A stretch of DNA of 53,415 bases from Pseudonocardia sp. TRM90224 (GTDB lineage: Bacteria > Actinomycetota > Actinomycetes > Mycobacteriales > Pseudonocardiaceae). A program made the position numbers and the translations under genes. The notes beneath the pieces were generated by a model. It saw only the letters and a list, made by a program, of their open reading frames with translations, did no database searches and had not been told where the DNA came from. Location of the stretch: contig NZ_JAJGSX010000047.1 of the NCBI RefSeq assembly GCF_021245725.1, positions 1-53,415 on the forward strand, in the 5' to 3' direction. Below, piece after piece: positions 42,598 through 51,283 of the stretch (its first letter is position 1; each line of letters starts with the position of its first letter).

Positions 42598-43851
42598 GTG
42601 ACGATCGCCCCGCTACCTACCGGGTTGGGCGTGCGAACGAGGCTTGTCGACGACCCGGGCCGGCTGCTCGACCTGCTGCCCGACGACCGCAACCCGCTCT
42701 CGTGGGTGCGGGATTCCGACGGTCTCGTCGGCTGGGGCGAGGTCGCCCGCTTCACCGCATCCGGCCAGGAGCGCTTCGCCGCGGCCGACGAGTGGTGGCG
42801 CGCGTTCGTGCGCAGCCTCGACGTGCACGACGAGGTCGGCGTGCCCGGCACCGGCCCCATCGCGTTCGCGAGCTTCACGTTCGCCGACACCTCGCCCGGC
42901 TCGGTGCTGGTCGTGCCGAGGGTGCTCGTCGGGCGCCGCGACGGGCGGGCATGGATCACCGAGTTCTCCCGCGGCGACGGGCCGTCCACCGTGCGGTCGG
43001 TGAGCCCCGTGCGGCCGAGCGGCACGCTGCGCTACGCCGACGGGAACCTCCCGGTCGCCCGGTACCGCGGCGCCGTCGCCGAGGCCGTGCGCCGGATGCG
43101 GGCCGGTGAGCTGGAGAAGGCCGCGCTCGCGCACGACCTGCTCGCGATCGGCGAGCAGCCCCTCGACGCGCGGTTCCTGCTCGGCGGCCTCGCGAAGCGC
43201 TACCCGACCTGCTGGTCCTACGCCGTCGACGGGTTGGTCGGCGCCACCCCCGAGCTGCTGATCAGGCGCACGGCCGGGACCGTCGAGGCGCGGGTGCTGG
43301 CCGGCACGATCTGGCCGGGCGAGCACGGCGCGACCGACGAGGAGGAGCTGGCCCGCCAGCTGCTGGAGTCGGTCAAGGACCGCAGGGAGCACGCGCTCGC
43401 GATCGACTCGCTCGCCGACGCGCTGCGCCCGCTCTGCGCCGAGCTGCACGTGCCGCAGACGCCGTCGGTGATCGCGCTGCACAACGTCTCGCACCTGGCC
43501 AGCGACGTGCACGGCAAGCTGCCCGCCACCGCACCCGCCTCGCTGCTGCAGCTCGCCGAGGCCGTGCACCCGACGGCCGCGGTCGGCGGCACGCCCCGCA
43601 AGGAGGCCGTCGCGCTCATCGCGGAGCTGGAGGGCATGGACCGCGGCCGCTACGCCGGGCCCGTCGGCTGGGTCGACGGCAGCGGCGACGGCGAGCTCGG
43701 CATCGCGCTGCGGTGCGCGCAGCTGGACGGGGCGGTCGCGCGGCTCTTCGCGGGCTGCGGCGTGGTCGCCGACTCCGACCCCGACACCGAGGTGCGCGAG
43801 GCGGCGGCGAAGCTCCTCGCCGTCCGCGACGCCCTCGAGGACCAGGCGTAG
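42598..43851 (+). CDS. Isochorismate synthase (chorismate-utilising enzyme)
   Basis: 417 residues, MenF/EntC/DhbC family. The C-terminal chorismate-binding domain shows ELEKAALAHDLLAIGEQPL, GATPELLIRR, RVLAGTIWPGEHGATD, HPTAAVGGTPRKEAVALI and GRYAGPVGWVDGSGDGELGI, all characteristic. It converts chorismate to isochorismate for menaquinone, consistent with the MenG/MenJ/nuo genes here; siderophore use cannot be excluded. GTG start, apparently leaderless. Followed directly by a family-1 repeat. Confidence 0.92.
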   Translation: MTIAPLPTGLGVRTRLVDDPGRLLDLLPDDRNPLSWVRDSDGLVGWGEVARFTASGQERFAAADEWWRAFVRSLDVHDEVGVPGTGPIAFASFTFADTSPGSVLVVPRVLVGRRDGRAWITEFSRGDGPSTVRSVSPVRPSGTLRYADGNLPVARYRGAVAEAVRRMRAGELEKAALAHDLLAIGEQPLDARFLLGGLAKRYPTCWSYAVDGLVGATPELLIRRTAGTVEARVLAGTIWPGEHGATDEEELARQLLESVKDRREHALAIDSLADALRPLCAELHVPQTPSVIALHNVSHLASDVHGKLPATAPASLLQLAEAVHPTAAVGGTPRKEAVALIAELEGMDRGRYAGPVGWVDGSGDGELGIALRCAQLDGAVARLFAGCGVVADSDPDTEVREAAAKLLAVRDALEDQA

Positions 43852-43921
43852 AAGTTCCCCACCGTTTTGCCAATCTGCACGCCCTCAGGGGTCTGCAGGT
43901 TGGCAAAACGGTGGGGAAGTT
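43852..43921. repeat. Palindromic intergenic repeat family 1, subtype B, copy 4
   Basis: AAGTTCCCCACCGTTTTGCC, AATCTGCA, a 14-base loop, then TGCAGGTTGGC and the matching arm. Begins at the base after the isochorismate synthase stop. Differs from copy 2 in the loop and at one stem position (T for C). Confidence 0.88.
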
Positions 43922-43931
43922 GGGGTACGGG

Positions 43932-43964
43932 CACGGGGCGGATCCTGTGCGGACCCGCCCCGTG
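43932..43964. terminator. GC-rich hairpin, second terminator
   Basis: CACGGGGCGG and CCGCCCCGTG, ten perfect pairs with a 13-base loop. Together with the repeat just before it, this probably ends both convergent transcripts. The rest of 43965-44129 shows no gene. Confidence 0.65.
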
Positions 43965-44129
43965 TTCCCCCGACTGTCGTGCTGGTTCGTCGGCTGCGCT
44001 GACCTATCGGCCGCGCGGCATTACCGGCTCAGCGACCGTTCGGTCGCGGCTGCGGCGGCTCGGGCGGACGCCCGTTTCCGGTGCACATCGTGACAACCCC
44101 TCTTCGGATGTTCTGACGTTCGTGCCGGC

Positions 44130-44567
44130 TCATTCGAGGCCGGCGTCCAACGTGATCGTGGTGCCGGTGAGCGCCTTGCTGACCGGGCAACCGTCCTTGG
44201 CCGCTTGTGCGGCCTTCTCGAAACCGGCAGCGTCGAGGCCCTCGACCTCGCCGCGCACTCGAAGTGCGATGCCGGTGATGGCGAACCCGCCCTTTGGATC
44301 GGGGCCGAGCGTGACCTCGGCGGTCACGTCGAGCGACTGGGGAGTGCCGCCCGCGTCGGCGATGATCGCGGAGAGCTGCATGGCATAGCACGACGAGTGC
44401 GCTGCCGCGATGAGCTCTTCGGGGCTGGTCGTGCCATCGGCGTTCTCCGCCGCGCGCTTCGGAAAGCTGACGTCGTAGGTTCCCACTCCGCTGCTCGTGA
44501 GTTCTACCTGGCCAGAGCCTTGCTGCAGGCTGCCGTTCCAGGCAGTGCGTGCGGTGCGGGTTGGCAT
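44130..44567 (-). CDS. OsmC/Ohr-family peroxide resistance protein
   Basis: 145 residues. Conserved: TARTAWNGSLQQGSGQVELT, a helix-strand pattern with ENADGTTSPEELIAAAHSSC (catalytic Cys in AAAHSSCYAM) and a second Cys in AAKDGCPVSKALTG. Such proteins reduce organic hydroperoxides with a Cys pair. ATG 44567 with GAGGAGG upstream. It lies next to the L,D-transpeptidase on the same strand but is probably separately promoted. Confidence 0.9.
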   Translation of the reverse strand: MPTRTARTAWNGSLQQGSGQVELTSSGVGTYDVSFPKRAAENADGTTSPEELIAAAHSSCYAMQLSAIIADAGGTPQSLDVTAEVTLGPDPKGGFAITGIALRVRGEVEGLDAAGFEKAAQAAKDGCPVSKALTGTTITLDAGLE

Positions 44568-44610
44568 GGAACCTCCTCGTGCGTCGTCGCGCGTCTTACT
44601 AAACAACCCC

Positions 44611-44630
44611 CGAATGGGCCAGAGCATTCG
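44611..44630. promoter_or_regulatory. Inverted repeat upstream of OsmC gene
   Basis: CGAATG-GGCCAGAG-CATTCG, followed on the plus strand by a TTTTT run. Placed 44-63 bases before the OsmC ATG on the opposite strand, so either an operator (OhrR-type regulators are typical) or, on the plus strand, a weak terminator without a gene to serve. Confidence 0.35.
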
Positions 44631-44754
44631 CGTTTTTGCCTACGTTGAGCTGACCGGTGGGTGATCGACGGCAAACGGTCGGTCACGAACGATCAACGTG
44701 TTGGGCGAGCGGTTCACCCGCTCGGCGCTTCCCTCGTTGCCGCTCACCGGTCCG

Positions 44755-45246
44755 TTACCGGACCTGTACGCCGTCTCCCACCTGGAGGAAGTCGTAGAAA
44801 GCGCTTGCGTCGTCCTCGTCCATGCGGATGCAGCCCGCTGACCGCGATTCCGTGCTGCCTTCGTGGAACGCGATGCCGCCTTCGGCGAAGAACACGGCAT
44901 AGGGCATCGGGGCGTCGTCGAACTCGCTGCTGTGGTGGTCCTTGTTCTTCCACTGGACCTTGTGGTTCCCGCGCGGGGTCGGCGTGTCGTCGCCGCCGGA
45001 GGTGATCGCCACCGGGCCGCGGACGATCTCCCCGTTCTCGATGAGCCACGCCTGCTTCTCGTCGAGGTCGACGCACGCGCGCGGCGCGCCGGTGCACGGC
45101 GTCCCGTCGATGACGACCGGTCGCGGCGCCTCGGCCTGCGCAGTTCCTACTGCTGCGCCGACCGATCCGAGCGCGCCGAGCCCGACCAACCCCGCCGCGA
45201 CCAGCGCTCGCGTGCGCACGCTCGTCGCCTTGCTGTGCATCCCCAT
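44755..45246 (-). CDS. Secreted L,D-transpeptidase (YkuD domain)
   Basis: 163 residues: signal peptide 1-38 (hydrophobic ALVAAGLVGLGALGSVGAAV, Ala-x-Ala cleavage near AQA), then a YkuD domain with the catalytic pattern His128 ... SAGCIRM (Cys139). YkuD enzymes cross-link peptidoglycan 3-3 or anchor proteins in the wall. It is short and lacks an extra peptidoglycan-binding domain. ATG 45246 has AAGGA upstream. Function is inferred from the fold. Confidence 0.9.
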   Translation of the reverse strand: MGMHSKATSVRTRALVAAGLVGLGALGSVGAAVGTAQAEAPRPVVIDGTPCTGAPRACVDLDEKQAWLIENGEIVRGPVAITSGGDDTPTPRGNHKVQWKNKDHHSSEFDDAPMPYAVFFAEGGIAFHEGSTESRSAGCIRMDEDDASAFYDFLQVGDGVQVR

Positions 45247-45494
45247 CGACGGTCCTTCGGAAAGTTCAGGTGAACCGGCTGCGTAGTCGGTTCGACACGA
45301 AGAGTCGCGTTTGATCACTCAACGACCTGCTCGCACAGTGGTTACTCAGGCCTTTTCCGGCGAATCGGCCCACGCGGGGAGCACATCGCGACCACGTAGG
45401 ATTTGCTCGACCTCGGCGCCGCCGTCCCGCCTCTCGACTCCGGACCGGTGCGCCGCCAGCTGGACAAGATCAGCCAGATCAGGGAGTGGGCCTC

Positions 45495-46976
45495 ATGCCC
45501 GACGTCCGAGTGGCCGGCAACGCTGTTCGCCCCGCCGCAGCCATCGTGCTCGCAGCAGGGGCCGGCACCAGGATGAAGTCGGCCGTCAGCAAGGTGCTGC
45601 ACGAGATCGGGGGTCGCAGCCTCGTCGCGCACGCCGTGCACACCGCGGCCGCGCTGGATCCGGAGCACCTCGTCGTCGTGGTGGGGCACGGCGGCGCCGA
45701 AGTGCGCGCGCTGCTCGACGACCTGAGCGCCGAGCTCGGCCGCCCGGTGCTGGCCGCGGAGCAGCCGCAGCAGCTCGGCACCGGGCACGCCGTGCGGTGC
45801 GGGCTCGACGCGCTGCCGGCCGACCTCGCCGGCCCGGTGCTGGTGACCTACGGCGACGTGCCCCTGCTCGAACCCGCGACGCTCGACGGGCTGCTCGCCG
45901 GCCACACCGGCGCGGTGACGGTGCTCACGACCGAGCTGGACGACCCCAGCGGCTACGGCCGGATCGTGCGCGCCGCCGACGGCTCGGTCACCGCCATCGT
46001 CGAGCACCGCGACGCGACCCCGGAGCAGCTCGCGATCCGCGAGATCAACGCCGGCATCTACGCGTTCGACGCGGCGTTCCTCGAAGCCGGGCTCGGCAAG
46101 CTCGACACCGGCAACGACCAGGGCGAGCTGTACCTGACCGACCTCGTCACGATCGCCCGCGACGACCACCGCGAGGCGCACGCCGTCGGCTGCGTCGACG
46201 AGTGGCAGGTACGCGGTGTGAACGACCGGGTCCAGCTGGCGTCGCTGGGCGCCGAGCTGAACCGCAGGGTGCTCGACGGCTGGATGCGCGCCGGCGTCAC
46301 CGTCGTCGACCCGGCCACCACCTGGGTGGACGTGCAGGTGCGGCTCGCGCGCGACGTCGTGCTCAAGCCGGGCACGCAGCTGCACGGCGCCACGACCGTC
46401 GAGGAGGGCGCGCAGATCGGCCCCGACACGACGCTCACCGACTGCACGATCGGCGCCGGGGCGACGGTGATCAGGACGCACGGCAGCGAGAGCGTGATCT
46501 CGGGCGGTGCGACGGTCGGCCCGTTCGCCTACCTGCGCCCCGGCACGACGCTCGGCGAGCGCGGCAAGATCGGCACGTTCGTCGAGGTCAAGAACGCGCA
46601 GATCGGCGCGGGCAGCAAGATCCCGCACCTGTCGTACGTCGGCGACGCCACGATCGGCGAGTCGAGCAACATCGGAGCGGGCTCGCTCTTCGCGAACTAC
46701 GACGGTGTGAAGAAGCACCGCAGCGTCATCGGTTCGCACGTCAAGGGCGGGTGCGACAACACGTTCGTCGCGCCGGTCGAGGTCGGTGACGGCGCCGTCG
46801 TCGGGGCCGGCGCGGTGATCAGGCAGGACGTTCCGCCGGGGGCGCTGGCCGTGTCGGCTGTGTCACAGCGGATTATCGACGGGTGGGTCGTCGCGAAGCG
46901 GCCCGGAACCCCCGCCGCGGAGGCCGCGATCAGAGCGGCCGACTCGGCCGACAACGGTGGAGGCACAGCACGGTGA
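45495..46976 (+). CDS. glmU: Bifunctional GlcNAc-1-P uridyltransferase / glucosamine-1-P acetyltransferase
   Basis: 493 residues. Pyrophosphorylase domain at about 15-240 with LAAGAGTRMKS and GTGHAVRCGL; left-handed beta-helix acetyltransferase from about 255, with hexapeptide-type repeats and IGAGSLFANYDGVKKH, GGCDNTFVAP. Makes UDP-GlcNAc for peptidoglycan. ATG 45495 has AGGGAG eight bases upstream; GTG 45486 is an alternative. Possible -10 TAGGAT at 45397-45402. Coupled to prs by GTGA. Confidence 0.96.
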   Translation: MPDVRVAGNAVRPAAAIVLAAGAGTRMKSAVSKVLHEIGGRSLVAHAVHTAAALDPEHLVVVVGHGGAEVRALLDDLSAELGRPVLAAEQPQQLGTGHAVRCGLDALPADLAGPVLVTYGDVPLLEPATLDGLLAGHTGAVTVLTTELDDPSGYGRIVRAADGSVTAIVEHRDATPEQLAIREINAGIYAFDAAFLEAGLGKLDTGNDQGELYLTDLVTIARDDHREAHAVGCVDEWQVRGVNDRVQLASLGAELNRRVLDGWMRAGVTVVDPATTWVDVQVRLARDVVLKPGTQLHGATTVEEGAQIGPDTTLTDCTIGAGATVIRTHGSESVISGGATVGPFAYLRPGTTLGERGKIGTFVEVKNAQIGAGSKIPHLSYVGDATIGESSNIGAGSLFANYDGVKKHRSVIGSHVKGGCDNTFVAPVEVGDGAVVGAGAVIRQDVPPGALAVSAVSQRIIDGWVVAKRPGTPAAEAAIRAADSADNGGGTAR

Positions 46977-47953
46977 GCGCGATGTCGGCGACCCCCAAGA
47001 AGAACCTGATGCTCTTCTCGGGTCGGGCGCACCCCGAGCTGGCCGAGCAGGTTGCAAAACACCTCGACGTGACCATCACGCCGCAGTCGGCGTACTCGTT
47101 CGCGAACGGCGAGATCTTCGTCCGGTTCGAGGAGTCGGTGCGCGGCTGCGACGCGTTCGTCCTGCAGTCGCACTCCGCGCCGATCAACGACCAGATCATG
47201 GAACAGCTGATCATGGTCGACGCGCTCAAGCGGGCGTCGGCGAAGCGGATCACCGTGGTGATGCCGTTCTGGGGGTACGCGCGGCAGGACAAGAAGCACC
47301 GCGGCCGCGAGCCCATCTCGGCCCGGCTCATCGCCGACATGTTCCTCGTCGCGGGCGCCGACCGGATCATGACCGTCGACCTGCACACCGCGCAGATCCA
47401 GGGCTTCTTCGACGGACCGGTCGACCACCTGTTCGCGCTGCCCGTCCTCGCGGAGCACATCAAGCGCACCTACGCCGACCACGAGCTCGCCGTCGTCTCG
47501 CCCGACTCGGGGCGCGTCCGGCTGGCCGAGCGGTGGGCCGAGACGCTCGGCGGCACGCCACTGGCGTTCATCCACAAGACCCGCGACCCGCTCAAGCCGA
47601 ACGAGGCCGTCGCGAACCGCGTGGTCGGCGACATCCACGGCAGGCTCTGCGTCGTCATCGACGACATGATCGACACCGGCGGCACCGTCGCCAAGGCCGT
47701 CGAGGCGCTGCTGGAGCAGGGCGCGAGCGACGTAATCGTCGCCGCGACGCACGGAGTGCTCTCCGGACCCGCCACCGCGCGGCTCGCCGGCTGCGGCGCC
47801 AGGGAGATCATCTTCACCGACACGCTGCCGATCCCCGACGAGAAGCGGTTCCCGACCATGACCGTGCTCTCGATCGCCCCGCTGCTCGCGCGAGCCATCC
47901 ACGAGGTCTTCGACGACGGCTCCGTGACCAGCCTCTTCGACGGGAACGCCTGA
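46973..47953 (+). CDS. prs: Ribose-phosphate pyrophosphokinase
   Basis: 326 residues, PRPP synthetase. KKNLMLFSGRAHPELAEQVA, FANGEIFVRFEESVRGCDAF, PFWGYARQDKKHRGREPIS with the ATP flap residues, VDLHTAQIQGFFDGPVDHL and the PRPP-loop VIDDMIDTGGTVAKAVEA are all present. Produces PRPP for nucleotides, histidine, tryptophan and the arabinogalactan precursor. GTG start overlaps the glmU stop; the glmU-prs pair is standard in actinobacteria. Confidence 0.97.
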   Translation: MSAMSATPKKNLMLFSGRAHPELAEQVAKHLDVTITPQSAYSFANGEIFVRFEESVRGCDAFVLQSHSAPINDQIMEQLIMVDALKRASAKRITVVMPFWGYARQDKKHRGREPISARLIADMFLVAGADRIMTVDLHTAQIQGFFDGPVDHLFALPVLAEHIKRTYADHELAVVSPDSGRVRLAERWAETLGGTPLAFIHKTRDPLKPNEAVANRVVGDIHGRLCVVIDDMIDTGGTVAKAVEALLEQGASDVIVAATHGVLSGPATARLAGCGAREIIFTDTLPIPDEKRFPTMTVLSIAPLLARAIHEVFDDGSVTSLFDGNA

Positions 47954-48249
47954 TGCGCGACCTGCTGGACGACGCTGCCATCACCACCGCGCTCGACGAC
48001 CTGCCCGGCTGGCAGCGCGAGGGCAACTCCCTCGTGCGCACCGCCGAGCTGCCCAGCTTCCCCGCCGCGATCACCGTGGTGGACCGGGTCGCCGAGGTCG
48101 CCGAGGCCCGCGACCACCACCCCGACATCGACATCCGGTGGCGCACGCTGACCTTCACCCTCTCCACGCACTCCGAGGGCGGGATCACCGAGCTGGACGT
48201 CGCGCTCGCCGGCGCGATCTCCGAGCTGGTGGCGGCGGCGCAGAAGTAG
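47953..48249 (+). CDS. Pterin-4a-carbinolamine dehydratase
   Basis: 98 residues, the full PCD fold. The active-site His are in DHHPDIDIRW (His55, His56) and STHSEGG (His73). It dehydrates the 4a-hydroxytetrahydropterin formed by aromatic amino acid hydroxylases; in bacteria without such hydroxylases the role is less clear. ATG overlaps the prs stop (TGATG), so it is translationally coupled. Confidence 0.9.
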   Translation: MRDLLDDAAITTALDDLPGWQREGNSLVRTAELPSFPAAITVVDRVAEVAEARDHHPDIDIRWRTLTFTLSTHSEGGITELDVALAGAISELVAAAQK

Positions 48250-48307
48250 GACTCGGGTCTCGTCGGATCGCGCGGTGCGGCGCGGCTGGAGGGCAGGGCG
48301 GGTGGCT

Positions 48308-48358
48308 GGGAAAGTGGCTTTCCCGGCGTGTGATGCCGGCAAGGTGGCTTTCCCGGCA
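48308..48358. repeat. Diverged palindromic repeat of family 2, copy d
   Basis: GGGAAAGTGGCTTTCCCGGC, TGTGAT, GCCGGCAAGGTGGCTTTCCC: two copies of the GAAAGTGGCTTTC core in tandem rather than as inverted arms. Between convergent pterin dehydratase and nitrilase genes. Confidence 0.8.
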
Positions 48359-48405
48359 CCGTGTGCGCCCCGCACCTCTTCGCGTGCGCGGGCGGAGCGC
48401 CGCGC

Positions 48406-49194
48406 CTAGAACCGGCGGTTGGCCAGCACCGGGATCGTCTGGCGGGCCTTCGTCACCTCGTCCATGTCCAGGTCGGACACCAGCAGGGCGGGGTCCGTCC
48501 CGAGCTGGCCGAGCACGTTGCCCATCGGCCCGGCCACGAGGCTCGCGCCGAGCCCGCAGGGTGCGCCCTTGGGGTCGCGGCCGACGGTGAGCGGGTCGGC
48601 CTGGTCGCAGGCCGCGACGAACGACGTGCTGTCGAGTGCACGGGCGCGCACGAGCAGATCCCACTGCTCGCGCTTGCCCGGACCGTCGCCCCACGACGCC
48701 GGCAGCACGACGAGCGTCGCCCCGCCAGCGGCGAGCTCGTGGAACAGACCCGGGAAGCGCAGGTCGTAGCACGTCGCCAGGCCGACGGTGACCCCCGCGA
48801 CGACGATGCTCACCGGCTTGCCGCCCGGCGCGACCGTCGTGGACTCGCTGAAGCCGAACGCGTCGAACAGGTGGATCTTGTCGTAGGCAGCCTCGACGCC
48901 GCCGCCGGTCGCCAGCAACGTGTTGTGCACACGCCCGTCGTCGGCGGGTGTGAACATGCCGACGACCGCGGTGATCCCCGCCTCCGCGGCCGTCGCGCGC
49001 ACCGCAGATGCCCACGGGCCGTCGAGCGGTTGTGCGATCGGGATCAGCGGCACGCCGAAGCAGCACATCGCGCCTTCGGGGAAGACGACCAGGTCGGCGC
49101 CCTGCGCGGCGGCCTGCCGGATGCCGTCCTGGACGAGCCCGAGGTTGTGGGTGAGGTCGGGCGTCGACGAGATCTGGGCGAGTGCGATGCGCAC
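48406..49194 (-). CDS. Nitrilase/amidohydrolase family protein
   Basis: 262 residues, C-N hydrolase superfamily with the Glu-Lys-Cys triad E40 (FPEG), K106 (YDKIHLFD) and C142 (ATCYDLRFP). Length and sequence are closest to the omega-amidase/Nit-like branch. Hydrolyses a nitrile, amide or carbamoyl bond; the substrate is not evident. GTG start with GGAGG six bases upstream. Divergent from the GntR gene with an intervening TGTATAC site, so probably GntR-controlled. Confidence 0.88.
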   Translation of the reverse strand: MRIALAQISSTPDLTHNLGLVQDGIRQAAAQGADLVVFPEGAMCCFGVPLIPIAQPLDGPWASAVRATAAEAGITAVVGMFTPADDGRVHNTLLATGGGVEAAYDKIHLFDAFGFSESTTVAPGGKPVSIVVAGVTVGLATCYDLRFPGLFHELAAGGATLVVLPASWGDGPGKREQWDLLVRARALDSTSFVAACDQADPLTVGRDPKGAPCGLGASLVAGPMGNVLGQLGTDPALLVSDLDMDEVTKARQTIPVLANRRF

Positions 49195-49219
49195 GAGCTG
49201 CCTCCAATAACCGGTACGT

Positions 49220-49228
49220 GCTGTATAC
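49220..49228. promoter_or_regulatory. Putative GntR operator, site 1
   Basis: GCTGTATAC with a GTATAC core, in the nitrilase/GntR divergent region. The same nine bases recur at 51238-51246 in the MFS/DUF2848 divergent region, as expected for one local regulator. Confidence 0.55.
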
Positions 49229-49235
49229 GTAGTGC

Positions 49236-49880
49236 ATGCAAGCTGTCGGGTCGGGCCGTGAGCGCGCCTACCGCTACCTGCGCGAGATCGTTCTCGTCGA
49301 CCCCGCGGTGCAAGGCACGTTCCTCAACGAGGTCGAGCTCGCACAGGTCATCGGAGTGTCGCGCACCCCGGTGCGGGAGGCGCTGCTGCTGCTCGTCGCC
49401 GACGGCCTGATCGAGATGGTGCCGAAGCGGGGTGCCTACGTGCCACCGCTGACCGGGCGGCAGATCAAGGAGCTGATGCAGCTGCGCGGGCTCCTGGAGC
49501 GGCACGCCGCCTCCGTCACGCTCGCGGCCGGCACCGTCCCGCTCACCGCGATGCGCGACGCGCTCGACGAGCAGCGAGCCATGATCGCGAAGCGCGGGGA
49601 CGCCGACTCGCAGCAGTTCATCGAGTGGGACCGGCTGTTCCACCAGGTACTGGTCGACGCCGCCGGCAACGAGCTGATCGCCAAGACGTACGCCGGCCTG
49701 CGCACCCGGCAGGTGCGGGTGGGGGTCGCGGCGCTGTTCCGCGCCGCCGACCGCCAGTCCGCGGTGTGCAACGAGCATCAGCGGATCGTCGACGCGCTCG
49801 CCGCCGGCGACGAGAGCGCGGCCCACACCGCCATCGAGGACCACCTGCGGGTCACGCTGCAGCTGTTCCTGGAGTCGTGA
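49236..49880 (+). CDS. GntR-family regulator, FadR/FCD type
   Basis: 214 residues. Winged HTH at about 10-75 (LNEVELAQVIGVSRTPVREA with GLIEMVPKRG) and an all-helical FCD effector domain at about 85-205, with metal-ligand-type residues (Asp and His in EWDRLFHQVLVDAAGNELI, NEHQRIVDALAAGDESAA, EDHLRVTLQLFLES). FCD regulators respond to organic acids and amino acid derivatives. ATG start 8 bases beyond the TGTATAC site. The end overlaps the MFS gene by 29 bases convergently. Confidence 0.9.
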   Translation: MQAVGSGRERAYRYLREIVLVDPAVQGTFLNEVELAQVIGVSRTPVREALLLLVADGLIEMVPKRGAYVPPLTGRQIKELMQLRGLLERHAASVTLAAGTVPLTAMRDALDEQRAMIAKRGDADSQQFIEWDRLFHQVLVDAAGNELIAKTYAGLRTRQVRVGVAALFRAADRQSAVCNEHQRIVDALAAGDESAAHTAIEDHLRVTLQLFLES

Positions 49881-51201
49881 CGCGCATCGCGAGGTAGGCG
49901 TCGTCCTCCTTCGTGTCGGGGTTGCGCCCGAGCGCCAGCCCGCCGAGCGTGACGGCCGCGGCGATCAGCACGTACAGCGCCACCGGCACCCAGCTGCGCC
50001 ATGAGCTCAGCAGCACCGTGAACAGCAGCGGCGCGATGGCGCCGCCGATCACCCCGGCCAGCGTGTAGGCGAGCGAGCTGCCCGTGTAGCGCAGGCGCGT
50101 CGAGAACTGCTCGGTGACGAACGCCGCCTGCGGCCCGTACATGAACGAGTGCAGTGCCAGCCCGACCACGACGCCCAGCACCAGCAGCGGCACCGAACGG
50201 CCCGAGATCGCGGGGAAGAACACGAACGGCCACACCGCGGCGCCGACCGCGGCCGCCCCGTAGAGCAACCGCCGGTTGACGCGGTCGGAGAGCGCACCGG
50301 CGAGCGGGATCAGCGCCAGCTGGCACGCCGACCCGATGAGGATCGCCATCAGCACCTCGCCGCGGCTCATGCCCAGCTCGCTGGTGGCGTAGGTGATGAC
50401 GAAGACGGTGAAGAGCGCGTAGGTGACGTCCGGCCCGACCCGGGACAGCACGGCGGCGGCCAGCTCGCGCGGTTGGGTGCGGAAGACCTCCTGGATCGGC
50501 GCGGCCGGCTGGTCACCCTTCGCCTGGATCGCCCGGAAGACCGGTGTGTCCTCCAGCTTGAGCCGGATCCACAGCCCGAACCCGACCAGCACGGCCGAGA
50601 GCAGGAACGCCACCCTCCAGCCCCACGAGAGGAACGCCTCTTCCGACATCACGGCGGTGAGCAGCGCGAGCACGCCGTTGGAGAGCAGGTTGCCGGCCGG
50701 CGGGCCGATCTGGGCGGCCGACGACCAGAACCCGCGCTTGCGCGGATCGCCGAACTCGCTGGAGAGCAGCACCGCGCCGCCCCACTCACCGCCGACGCCG
50801 ACGCCCTGCGCGAAGCGCAGCAGCACCAGGATGATCGGCGCGGCCACGCCGATCGTCCCGTACGTCGGGAGCAGACCGATCAGGAACGTCGCCGCGCCGA
50901 TCAGCAGCAGCGTGATGACGAGCACCTGCTTGCGGCCGATGACGTCGCCGAGTCGCCCGAACACGAACCCGCCGAGCGGGCGCGACACGTACCCGACCGC
51001 GTAGGTGGAGAACGCCAGCAGGGTGCCGGTGAGCGGGTCGGAGCCGGGGAAGAAGAGCTGCGGGAACACCAGCGCCGCGGCGGCTGAGTAGACGGCGAAG
51101 TCGTACCACTCGAGCGACGTGCCGGTGAGGCTCGCGGTGAAGGCCTTGGCCAGCGAGCGCTTGTCGATGTCGGGTTCCTGGGCCTTGCTCAGATCGACCA
51201 T
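49852..51201 (-). CDS. MFS transporter, metabolite:H+ symporter type
   Basis: 449 residues, 12 membrane segments. N-terminal TGTSLEWYDFAVYSAAAAL and GRLGDVIGRKQVLVITLLLIG, plus GVGVGGEWGGAVLLSSEFG, are signatures of the metabolite:proton symporter group (ShiA/ProP-like; organic acids, betaines, shikimate). ATG 51201 with GGAG four bases upstream. With the nitrilase, DUF2848 protein and GntR it looks like an uptake and breakdown unit for an organic nitrogen or acid compound. Confidence 0.9.
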   Translation of the reverse strand: MVDLSKAQEPDIDKRSLAKAFTASLTGTSLEWYDFAVYSAAAALVFPQLFFPGSDPLTGTLLAFSTYAVGYVSRPLGGFVFGRLGDVIGRKQVLVITLLLIGAATFLIGLLPTYGTIGVAAPIILVLLRFAQGVGVGGEWGGAVLLSSEFGDPRKRGFWSSAAQIGPPAGNLLSNGVLALLTAVMSEEAFLSWGWRVAFLLSAVLVGFGLWIRLKLEDTPVFRAIQAKGDQPAAPIQEVFRTQPRELAAAVLSRVGPDVTYALFTVFVITYATSELGMSRGEVLMAILIGSACQLALIPLAGALSDRVNRRLLYGAAAVGAAVWPFVFFPAISGRSVPLLVLGVVVGLALHSFMYGPQAAFVTEQFSTRLRYTGSSLAYTLAGVIGGAIAPLLFTVLLSSWRSWVPVALYVLIAAAVTLGGLALGRNPDTKEDDAYLAMRVTTPGTAAA

Positions 51202-51237
51202 GAGTCTCCAAATCCGGTGGCGCGATGCGTCATACTT

Positions 51238-51246
51238 GCTGTATAC
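51238..51246. promoter_or_regulatory. Putative GntR operator, site 2
   Basis: GCTGTATAC within TTGCTGTATACAAGC; TGTATACA is a perfect palindrome, and CATAC/GTATG arms lie further out. It sits between the MFS start (51201) and the DUF2848-like start (51284). Confidence 0.6.
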
Positions 51247-51283
51247 AAGCCGTATGCGCAAGTCCTGACCAGGAAGGATCTTC

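Noticed and set aside
43932..43964. Riboswitch
   Set aside because: A simple 10-bp stem between convergent gene ends; no downstream gene on either strand that it could control.
44611..44640. Rho-independent terminator on the plus strand
   Set aside because: There is a T run after the hairpin, but no rightward gene upstream; kept only as a possible operator.
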